Below, one piece after another: positions 6,480 to 12,629 of a DNA stretch of 12,629 nucleotides (positions are counted from its first letter, which is position 1; the number at the start of each line of letters is the position of its first letter). Under the pieces are notes generated by a model. That model was not told the DNA's origin. It was given only the letters and a program-made list of their open reading frames with translations, and did not search any database. Source of the DNA: an uncultured Clostridia bacterium (GTDB taxonomy: Bacteria > Bacillota > Clostridia > Christensenellales > Borkfalkiaceae); contig CAKQSC010000027.1 of assembly GCA_934271725.1 (NCBI GenBank), positions 1 through 12,629 on the forward strand, read 5' to 3'. A program made the position numbers and the translations under genes.

Positions 6480-7388
6480 TTATTCTTCCTCCCCGTAAAA
6501 TACCCATTTCGACGTTTTGAACAGCAACATCGTAAGCAATCCTATAAATATAAACAAAATCCAACTTTCCGCGCACGCAAGCCCCATCGTCTTTGCCGAA
6601 ATGTTAAACGCGTCGTTATATATTTTAAACACGTAAAACAACAACGAGTCGTCGGGCCCGGCGTTGCCGCCCGTAAGCGTCATTACCTGTCCGAAAGTTT
6701 GCAACGAGCCTATAACGCTCATTATCAGATTGTAGAAAAACGTCGGGGAACACATAGGTAACGTTATTTTTATAAGTTTTTCCAACGAGTTCGCGCCGTC
6801 GATTTCCGCCGCTTCGTATAAACTTACGGGGACGTTTTTCAATGCCGATAACCACAGTATCATACCGCCGCCAAGACTCCACAGTCCCGAAATTATAAAC
6901 GAAGTCATCGCCGTTTCGGACGACGTGAAGAACGGGTATCTTCCTAAACCGATTTTAACCAGAAACTCGTTTGCGACGCCGTAATTTACGTCGAAAAAGT
7001 TTTTCCATATAATACCGCTTACCGTAACGGGAATTATTACGGGCAAATATATCAATACCCGATAAACCCCTATGCTTTTAATTTTTTTGTTGAGCAACAA
7101 GGCTAACAAAAAGGACAAAACAGTGCTTAACGGAACGCTTATCGCCGTATACGTGAGCGTAACCGAACAACTTTTAAAAAACTGCCTGTTGGAAAAAATG
7201 TATTTATAGTTGAAAAGTCCGAATCCCGTCGGCGGCGTGATTACGTTGTATCTTTTGAAAAAGGAAAAATACAACGACGAGAATATGGGAAACGCCTGAA
7301 AAACCACTATGCCGATAATTACGGGTAAAATAAACAGCCACCCCGTTATGCTCTTTTCTTTGTAACTGTTGCTTTTCCGTTTAGCCAT
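6480..7388 (-). CDS. CUT1 sugar ABC transporter permease (MalF-like)
   Basis: 302 residues. After a short basic N-terminus (MAKRKSNSYKEKS) comes the first membrane helix, about 14-37 (ITGWLFILPVIIGIVVF). This is followed by the PIFSSLYFSFF segment typical of this family and about five more helices. The EAA loop is present as LYEAAEIDGAN (190-200), followed by LIKITLPMCSPTF. Length and layout match full-length MalF-type subunits without a long periplasmic insert. The start lies 3 bases after the stop of the binding-protein gene, with AGAGG upstream inside that gene's end, so translation is probably coupled. It pairs with the next permease. No ATPase gene is present nearby, as is common for CUT1 operons that share one ATPase (MsmX/MsmK type) encoded elsewhere. 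Confidence 0.93.
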   Translation of the reverse strand: MAKRKSNSYKEKSITGWLFILPVIIGIVVFQAFPIFSSLYFSFFKRYNVITPPTGFGLFNYKYIFSNRQFFKSCSVTLTYTAISVPLSTVLSFLLALLLNKKIKSIGVYRVLIYLPVIIPVTVSGIIWKNFFDVNYGVANEFLVKIGLGRYPFFTSSETAMTSFIISGLWSLGGGMILWLSALKNVPVSLYEAAEIDGANSLEKLIKITLPMCSPTFFYNLIMSVIGSLQTFGQVMTLTGGNAGPDDSLLFYVFKIYNDAFNISAKTMGLACAESWILFIFIGLLTMLLFKTSKWVFYGEEE

Positions 7389-7391
7389 TCG

Positions 7392-8726
7392 TTACCTCTG
7401 GTCCCTTATAAAGTTATTGATGTCTCTTTTGCACGTTTTTATATACGCTTCAAGGTCTGCGTCGGGCGATTGAAAATATTTCGTAAGCATGTTTTGTATA
7501 GACCCGTCGTAACCCGACATCATAACGGAATCCAACATATCGTAAAAATCGTAAATAACGTCTTTCGTACCCGCGTATACGAACGCGTCGCTGTTTATGG
7601 GAATAATCGTTCTCCATATAGCGTTTTCGTCTTCCGCAACGGATTTTAAAGACGGGGTTATCGTTCCCGATTTGGATATTTCTTCCTGTCCGTCCTTGCT
7701 CATAAGATATTCAAGGAACTTCCACGCGACGACTTTGTTTTTAGATGATTTGCTTATGCCGTAGCCCGTAGTACCCGCTCCGCAACAAGGAACGTCCCCT
7801 TCGACGCCCGATATGATTTTCGGGAAAGAAACCGCTTCCAAATCGTTTTGCAAAGCCGCGTAATACGACTGCGCGTAAGGTCTTACCTGAAACTTCATAG
7901 CCGTTCTGCCGCTTACGAAGTTTTGCGACACCCCTTGCGTGTACGTCGCGTAACCATTTTCGATGAGTTTGTGCATTTCTTTCAAGCCGTTTTGATACTT
8001 CTCGTCGAGAACGATATTACCTTCTTTATCGACGATAGTCCCGCCGTAAGACGACGTGAACGAGTACATAAGTATTCTCCAATCGAAATCCGCCTCGACA
8101 GCGAATTGTTTGTTATTAACGTAATTACAACCGGCGTCGTACAACTTTTTGCACGTTTCGAGCATATCGCTCCACGTCCAGCCGTTTTCGGGTAAAGCAA
8201 CGTCGTATTTTTTGAATATGCCTTTGTTAAGATACACCACCAACTTGTTTATATCTCTCGGCAAAAAATATTGCGCCCCGTTATGGTTCTTTTGACCGAG
8301 TTTTATTACCGAGTCGTAGTACAGCGACTTGTCGAAACCCGACTTTTCGATATACGGATCGAGATTTTCGAGAAGGTGGGATTCCGCGAACAACGTAACG
8401 TACTGATCCGAAACCCACATAAGGTCGTAAACCACGCCCGCCGCAACGTCGCCTTGTATCGTTTGTTCGTAGTTCGTTATCTTTTGATTTTTAAACTTGA
8501 CGTTGGGGTACTTTTTATTAAACCCTTCTTCTAGTTTTTCAATCGTTTTTACTTCGCCGTCTTCGTTCATTATAGCGATTTTAAGCGTTACGGACACTTC
8601 GGGATCGACTTCGAGATTCAAGTCGGACGGATCTACGTCCTGCGCTCCCTTTTTGCCGCACGAAACGGCGAACGGAATTGTCGCGATTATCGCCAAAGCC
8701 AACAGCAAACTTATAATTCTTTTCAT
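7392..8726 (-). CDS. ABC transporter sugar-binding lipoprotein (CUT1 type)
   Basis: 444 residues. The signal peptide MKRIISLLLALAIIATIPFAVSC ends at Cys23, the lipidation site, which anchors the protein outside the membrane as in Gram-positive importers. The body is a classic type-1 extracellular solute-binding protein: EEGFNKKYPNVKFK (66-79), ITNYEQTIQGDVAAG (83-97), PRDINKLVVYLNKGIFKKY (156-174) and NGWTWSDMLETCKKL (181-195). It captures an oligosaccharide and delivers it to the two permeases downstream. The ribosome site AAGGAG overlaps the end of the rhamnosidase gene, whose stop lies only 4 bases before this ATG, so the two are translationally linked. Ligand identity is inferred from the adjacent rhamnosidase; a plant-glycoside or rhamnogalacturonan-derived fragment is possible but not shown. 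Confidence 0.93.
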   Translation of the reverse strand: MKRIISLLLALAIIATIPFAVSCGKKGAQDVDPSDLNLEVDPEVSVTLKIAIMNEDGEVKTIEKLEEGFNKKYPNVKFKNQKITNYEQTIQGDVAAGVVYDLMWVSDQYVTLFAESHLLENLDPYIEKSGFDKSLYYDSVIKLGQKNHNGAQYFLPRDINKLVVYLNKGIFKKYDVALPENGWTWSDMLETCKKLYDAGCNYVNNKQFAVEADFDWRILMYSFTSSYGGTIVDKEGNIVLDEKYQNGLKEMHKLIENGYATYTQGVSQNFVSGRTAMKFQVRPYAQSYYAALQNDLEAVSFPKIISGVEGDVPCCGAGTTGYGISKSSKNKVVAWKFLEYLMSKDGQEEISKSGTITPSLKSVAEDENAIWRTIIPINSDAFVYAGTKDVIYDFYDMLDSVMMSGYDGSIQNMLTKYFQSPDADLEAYIKTCKRDINNFIRDQR

Positions 8727-8730
8727 CTTT

Positions 8731-11235
8731 TTACATCTCCTTATTTATTATCGATATTTTGTTCGCGCCGTGTTTCAACGCGACTTTTTCGTAATACTCG
8801 ATTCCGTCGACGATTATATGCTTTTCTTTCGCCACAAACGTAGCGTCAACGTCGTACGGAACGTTTACTTCCGACAGCCAGCCTCGTTCGGTTTTTTTCC
8901 ATTCGACGGCAATTGCGCCGCGCACAGTGTCAAGACGCCCTTTGCAATACGTCAGTTCAGAAATAAAACAAGGTTGTATAACCGTTTCTTTGAACGCGTT
9001 TTTGCTTAAATCCGCGCGTATGCCGAGCAAATAATTGATAAAATACCCGTCGTAGCCCGAAAACATAGGATGATTGAAAGAATGCATATCGTCGCCGATG
9101 TCGTTCTCCCACCGTTCCCAGATACTAGTCGCTCCGCATTCGAGCATATATCCCCAACCCGGATATTCTTTGTTCGTCAAAAGTTTAAAAACCGTTTCGG
9201 CGTACCCGTAATTGCACAGATTGTAAATTAAATGACGATACCCCTGATTGCCGCATGTCGTGTGATATTTGCGCTTTATAACGTCTTCGTCGGCAAGCCG
9301 CATCCAGCGTTTGCAAGCCTCTTCGTCTTCGTCGAACACCGTAACGCACACCGCAAGTTCCGTTTGAGAACCGTTGCCGTAAACCTTCTTTTCGTCGTCG
9401 TAGTATTTGTTTTTGAACTTTTCTTTATATTCGACGTAAAGGTCGCCGTAATATTTTTGTTTTTCGGGGTTGTTTATTACGCCCGCAAACAATTTCATTT
9501 GTTTCAGATACCACAAAAAATATATCGCGCTCATAAATATTTCGGTTACGCATTTAGAGTAATGCCCGTCCGCAAATATTATCGCGGGGCACCAGTCCCC
9601 GTAATACCCGTAACACACCGTTCCGTCGTTTTCGTCCGCGTTGCGTTTAAGATACCCTATCCATCTTTCAAACTTGTCAAAGTTTCTTTCTATTACGCCC
9701 GTATCCGCAAACCTTTCGTAGGCAAGCAACGCCGTTACCGTATACGATGACACGGGATCGGCTACCGTACACCCGACTTCGTAAGGCACGGTATCCGGTA
9801 TTACGCCGTCGTACGACTGTGTGTCCCCTATCATATCGGTAAAATTAGGCAAAAAGTTTTCAAGCGAAAAATTGTTTACCGACTGATACAGTCTTGCCGT
9901 CAAATCGTTCAGCCAACCCAACCTTTCGTCCCGTTGCGGACAATCGGTAAAGACGCCGTTAAGGTTGTTTCCTTCCGTTCTGACCGCGATTTTATGAAGG
10001 GCGTTAAGCGTTTCGTCGGAACATTCGAACTCGCTTATTATCTTTAAATCCGTTCTCAATACGTTTACTTCGACGTCCGATATTTCCGCGTACCCTTCGA
10101 TTTTTATTTCCGCAAACTGAAAACCGTGATAAGTAAACTCGGGGCGGTAACTCTCTACGCCGTCACCGTTTAAAATGTAAATATCTTTGCTTTCCGCCGC
10201 GCGATAATTACAGTTGTTCATTTTTCCGCCGTACGTTTTTTCGGCGTGAGTAATCGTTATCTTACTGCCTCTTTCGCCTTTGACTTTCACCGAAAGGAAT
10301 CCGCACACGTTCGCCCCGTTGTCGATTTCTACGACGTTGCCTTTCGTAACTATCGATTGCGGCTTAAACCTTTCGACTATTCTCATAGGCGGTATCACGC
10401 TCGCTCTGAACTTTCCGCTAGGCGGATCGACGGCGAACGTCGCCACCCATTTGTCGAACGACACTCCGTACTCGGGGTTTAGCCAGTCGTCTTTCTTTCT
10501 CGCGTCGCAAACCTCCCCGTCGTAAACGCCGTTAAGCGTAACGTAATCTTTTTTGACGTTCCACAGCCTGCCCGGTATGGTAGGCATTTCGTAAACCGTT
10601 CCGTCGGCGTATTCTATCCTTAAAAGTCCGTATACTTTCTTTGCGCCGTAAAACCCGTAGCCTACGCGCATACACAACGCGTTGTTGCCCGTTTTCAATT
10701 CAAGCGGGTACGTTCTGTATCTCAGCGTTTTGCCGTAAACGGTAACTCCGCCGTCAAAATAACAGTCGTCAAGCAACTCGCCGTTTAAATAAACTCTCCC
10801 CGTTCCTAACATACATACGTAAAATCTCGCTTTTTTAACCGGTTTGTCTACGGCAACGTCTAACCTGATATCGTCTACGCACCCCGAAAAACCCAGCGGT
10901 TGTCCTATCCACCACGCTTTGAACTCTTCGTCGGGATTTAAAAACGCCGTTTCAAAAAAACCGCTTTCTACCCGCTTGCCGTTTATCGTCGCTTTGCAAT
11001 AATACTCGGTAAAACTTTTTAATTCCCGCCCGCCGTACGCGACGTTTACGTTCTCGTCGCCGAAAATCTCTCCGCTGTCCCAAACGACTGCTTTCTCGTC
11101 GGCAAAACTTTCGTCGGTCGAAACCAAAATCCTGTACTTTTCTTGCGTTTCGTTCGTGTTTATCCACGAAAACCTAGGCTTTTTATTGTCCGTTCCTATA
11201 GGGTTGATTAAATTATCTATTCTGAATTGAGCCAT
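8731..11235 (-). CDS. Alpha-L-rhamnosidase, GH78, cytoplasmic
   Basis: 834 residues, near the usual family size, and no signal peptide. It should hydrolyse terminal alpha-L-rhamnose from imported oligosaccharides or glycosides inside the cell. N-terminal beta-domains cover about residues 1-395 (WWIGQPLG near 108; the RVYLNGELL sugar-binding domain near 147; RPEFTYHGFQFAEI at 364-377, a family hallmark). The (alpha/alpha)6 catalytic domain follows. TDCPQRDERLGW (430-441) holds the acidic residues of the active site, and GYMLECGATSIWERW (695-709) holds Glu707, the usual second catalytic carboxylate. SFNHPMFSGYDGYFINYLLGI (from 719) is also typical. The start ATG has AAAGGAAG 3 bases upstream. 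A LacI-type operator lies in the leader. First structural gene after the repressor; the tight link to the ABC importer genes supports intracellular processing of the transported sugar. Family assignment is firm; the exact substrate linkage is not known. Confidence 0.95.
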   Translation of the reverse strand: MAQFRIDNLINPIGTDNKKPRFSWINTNETQEKYRILVSTDESFADEKAVVWDSGEIFGDENVNVAYGGRELKSFTEYYCKATINGKRVESGFFETAFLNPDEEFKAWWIGQPLGFSGCVDDIRLDVAVDKPVKKARFYVCMLGTGRVYLNGELLDDCYFDGGVTVYGKTLRYRTYPLELKTGNNALCMRVGYGFYGAKKVYGLLRIEYADGTVYEMPTIPGRLWNVKKDYVTLNGVYDGEVCDARKKDDWLNPEYGVSFDKWVATFAVDPPSGKFRASVIPPMRIVERFKPQSIVTKGNVVEIDNGANVCGFLSVKVKGERGSKITITHAEKTYGGKMNNCNYRAAESKDIYILNGDGVESYRPEFTYHGFQFAEIKIEGYAEISDVEVNVLRTDLKIISEFECSDETLNALHKIAVRTEGNNLNGVFTDCPQRDERLGWLNDLTARLYQSVNNFSLENFLPNFTDMIGDTQSYDGVIPDTVPYEVGCTVADPVSSYTVTALLAYERFADTGVIERNFDKFERWIGYLKRNADENDGTVCYGYYGDWCPAIIFADGHYSKCVTEIFMSAIYFLWYLKQMKLFAGVINNPEKQKYYGDLYVEYKEKFKNKYYDDEKKVYGNGSQTELAVCVTVFDEDEEACKRWMRLADEDVIKRKYHTTCGNQGYRHLIYNLCNYGYAETVFKLLTNKEYPGWGYMLECGATSIWERWENDIGDDMHSFNHPMFSGYDGYFINYLLGIRADLSKNAFKETVIQPCFISELTYCKGRLDTVRGAIAVEWKKTERGWLSEVNVPYDVDATFVAKEKHIIVDGIEYYEKVALKHGANKISIINKEM

Positions 11236-11249
11236 ACTCTTCCTTTCGC

Positions 11250-11261
11250 GAACTCGTGTTC
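11250..11261. promoter_or_regulatory. LacI-type operator between repressor and rhamnosidase genes
   Basis: GAACTCGTGTTC is a pseudo-palindrome with central CG; five of six base pairs are symmetric. It lies inside the identical 16-base string TCGCGAACTCGTGTTC (11246-11261), also found at the lacI promoter. It is 15 bases ahead of the rhamnosidase start. A repressor bound here would block elongation or a local promoter; no convincing -35/-10 pair was found in this 57-base gap. Confidence 0.72.
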
Positions 11262-11270
11262 TTTTTTCTC

Positions 11271-11304
11271 AAAAAAATATAAAACCGCAATTTTATATTT
11301 TTTT
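11271..11304. terminator. AT-only hairpin overlapping the lacI stop codon
   Basis: AAAAAAATATAAAA (11271-11284) and its exact reverse complement (11291-11304) flank a six-base loop. The stem is symmetric, so either strand ends in a T-rich tail. It covers the lacI stop at 11293-11295. Because it holds no G-C pairs it is probably a leaky terminator, allowing some read-through from the lacI promoter into the operon. Confidence 0.4.
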
Positions 11305-12297
11305 CGTCGTTGACCTTATTATCAATTCGGGGGCGATTATTTCGCGACCGACGTCGTTTTTATCGACGACGTTTCTTTTTAAAACGTCGAAAACCTTTTC
11401 ACCGAAATATTCCGCTTTATGACTTAAAGTCGTTATGCCTTTTGCGTATTCCGCGGAAATGCTTATGTTGTCTATGCCGACGACCGATATATCGTCGGGA
11501 ACGCGGTATCCGTTTTTATCGATGGCGGAAATCGCGCCGACGGCAAGCAGGTCGTTCATGCAGATAATCGCCGTTACGTCCTTGTTTCGGCTAAGAAGTT
11601 TTTCCGCGCCGTCATAACCCGTTTTTATCGCCGTGCCTTCTATTCCGCACCCGTATTCGATAATCGGGTTGTCTATACCGAAATACTTTTTCATCGAGTT
11701 TTTAAAACAATCGAGCCGTAAATCGTTCGTTCCCTTGTTGTATAAACTCATATAAGCGATTTTGCTGTGTCCGTTTTCTTTCAAATACGAAACGATGTCG
11801 TTCATACCTTTGTTAAAGTCTATGGCGACGCCGCAAATCTTGTCGTCCATCATGTCGTTTACCGTACCGTATACGACGCTTATATTGTTTTCCAAAAGTT
11901 GTTCGATATGATTCGTCGTAAGCAAATCCGAATTAGCGACTATGAAAACGCCGTCTACTCGCCTTGAAATGAACTCGTCGATATATCTCTCCAAATGAGT
12001 GTTACCGCCGCAAATATTGACGAAATAACCGTTGTCCATAGCCTTGTTTTCTATGCTTTCGATAATTTGCATATACAACGGGTTTGTAAAATCGTTGATA
12101 AGCACGGCTATCGAATGGGTTTTCTTCCCCTTCATCGTCTTCGCTATCATATCGGGATGATAATTAAGTTGTTTTACGGCAGCCCTTACTCTGTCGGCGC
12201 GTTCCTTTGAAACGTATCTCTTACCGCTCAATACGAAAGAAACAGTCGTTTCCGAAACGCCCGCAAGCCTTGCCACGTCTTTTCTGGTTGCGCTCAT
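11293..12297 (-). CDS. LacI-family transcriptional repressor of the sugar operon
   Basis: 334 residues, the normal family length. The N-terminal helix-turn-helix TRKDVARLAGVSETTVSFVL (4-23) is followed by the hinge YHPDMIAKTMKG (46-57). The usual hinge leucine that intercalates in the operator is Met55 here. Residues 60-334 form a periplasmic-binding-protein-like effector domain: HSIAVLINDFTNPLY, RRVDGVFIVA, AIICMNDLLAVGAISAI and DDISVVGIDNI are all present. It probably binds the two GAACTCGTGTTC sites, one at its own promoter and one before the rhamnosidase, and is released by a sugar derived from the imported glycan. A weak GAGG ribosome site lies 6 bases before the ATG and partly follows the operator. 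The next gene starts 57 bases after its stop. Role as local regulator is well supported by context; the effector is unknown. Confidence 0.95.
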   Translation of the reverse strand: MSATRKDVARLAGVSETTVSFVLSGKRYVSKERADRVRAAVKQLNYHPDMIAKTMKGKKTHSIAVLINDFTNPLYMQIIESIENKAMDNGYFVNICGGNTHLERYIDEFISRRVDGVFIVANSDLLTTNHIEQLLENNISVVYGTVNDMMDDKICGVAIDFNKGMNDIVSYLKENGHSKIAYMSLYNKGTNDLRLDCFKNSMKKYFGIDNPIIEYGCGIEGTAIKTGYDGAEKLLSRNKDVTAIICMNDLLAVGAISAIDKNGYRVPDDISVVGIDNISISAEYAKGITTLSHKAEYFGEKVFDVLKRNVVDKNDVGREIIAPELIIRSTTKKI

Positions 12298-12308
12298 TAA
12301 AACCTCGC

Positions 12309-12320
12309 GAACTCGTGTTC
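12309..12320. promoter_or_regulatory. LacI-type operator at the repressor's own promoter
   Basis: GAACTCGTGTTC, identical to the site at 11250-11261, within a shared 16-base string (12305-12320). It begins 7 bases after the -10 box, so it spans roughly +1 to +12 of the transcript. That is a position where bound repressor blocks transcription, implying autoregulation. The central CG is typical of operators for LacI-family proteins. Confidence 0.78.
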
Positions 12321-12327
12321 ATATAGT

Positions 12328-12355
12328 ATTATAATACGTTTTTTGCGTTTGTCAA
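12328..12355 (-). promoter_or_regulatory. Near-consensus sigma-A promoter of lacI and probably the operon
   Basis: On the minus strand: perfect -35 TTGACA (12355-12350), a 16-base spacer, and perfect -10 TATAAT (12333-12328). Both hexamers match consensus exactly; the spacing is one base short of ideal. Transcription should start about 12320, inside or next to the operator, and the start codon follows at 12297. Such a strong promoter would need the repressor to be silent. Confidence 0.85.
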
Positions 12356-12629
12356 TAGTTTTTTTGAAAAAAATTACGATTTTTTATTTTTTCGTATTTT
12401 TGCTTTTTTGCACGCGGCGGCAATCGTCGAAAACGACAACTCGCGATACGACCGTTTTCATCTGTTTTTTTGCCGCAATTCCGCGGCTGCTTGTTTTTTG
12501 TTTAATTCCGCCGTCGGTTCGTTTTTCGTTTGCTTACCGCTTGCCCGTCGGCATTTTGCTTTTATTTGCTTATAACTTGCCGACGTCGGCGGTTAGTTTT
12601 TGCGCAAACAAAAAGGCGTACTCCGATAA
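12356..12629. other. Gene-poor upstream region, AT-rich tracts and small inverted repeats
   Basis: No convincing gene. Near the promoter the sequence is almost pure A/T runs. Further out are a 12-base perfect palindrome GCCGACGTCGGC (12579-12590), a hairpin GCCGC/GCGGC (12472-12487) followed on the plus strand by TGCTTGTTTTTT, and GAAAACG (12429-12435) with CGTTTTC (12453-12459). A short minus-strand frame from the edge stops at 12570-12572 and could be the tail of an outside gene, but 19 codons are too few to judge. Confidence 0.5.

Noticed and set aside
6478..6576. N-terminal extension of the second permease (33 extra residues).
   Set aside because: It would overlap the end of the first permease gene. 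The internal ATG at 6477 has a good ribosome site and gives the normal family length.
12570..12629. Possible C-terminal tail (19 codons) of a minus-strand gene entering from the right edge.
   Set aside because: The frame is open to the edge and has plausible codons, but so short an open frame is expected by chance and no terminator clearly follows it.

Overview
The window looks like part of the chromosome of an uncultured Gram-positive-type anaerobe, probably Bacillota/Clostridia. This is inferred from strong AAGGAG-type ribosome binding sites, sigma-A style promoters, two lipobox lipoproteins, a surface protein with a C-terminal membrane tail, and a CUT1-type sugar ABC importer without its own ATPase. 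All confident genes lie on the minus strand, so transcription runs from high to low coordinates. There is no rRNA, tRNA, CRISPR array, phage or insertion-sequence gene.

Right edge to left: a 330-base gene-poor leader (about 12298-12629) holds a near-consensus promoter for a LacI-family repressor (11293-12297). It is followed by a cytoplasmic GH78 alpha-L-rhamnosidase (8731-11235), an ABC solute-binding lipoprotein (7392-8726), two permeases (6480-7388 and 5617-6477), a 958-residue membrane-anchored surface protein with two jelly-roll-like modules (2701-5577), and a 602-residue lipoprotein glycosidase of the six-hairpin type (837-2645). Gaps are 2 to 57 bases, so this reads as one operon. A hairpin just after the last stop and a second, U-tailed hairpin at 655-684 close it.

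Regulation is visible. The same 16-base string containing the LacI-type pseudo-palindrome GAACTCGTGTTC occurs twice: just downstream of the lacI -10 box (12309-12320) and in the lacI/rhamnosidase gap (11250-11261). It occurs nowhere else in full that I could find. The simplest model is an autoregulated local repressor whose inducer is a rhamnose-containing sugar. The surface lipoprotein glycosidase and the anchored binding protein would trim and hold a glycan outside the cell. The ABC importer would bring in fragments, and the rhamnosidase would remove rhamnose inside.

The left end is a separate unit. A stretch of about 500 bases without a convincing gene (317-836) holds terminators, an imperfect direct repeat, a possible structured RNA, and a clear promoter. 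That promoter drives a secreted papain-family (C1A) cysteine protease cut by the window edge (1-316). Its leader contains a terminator-like structure between promoter and start codon.
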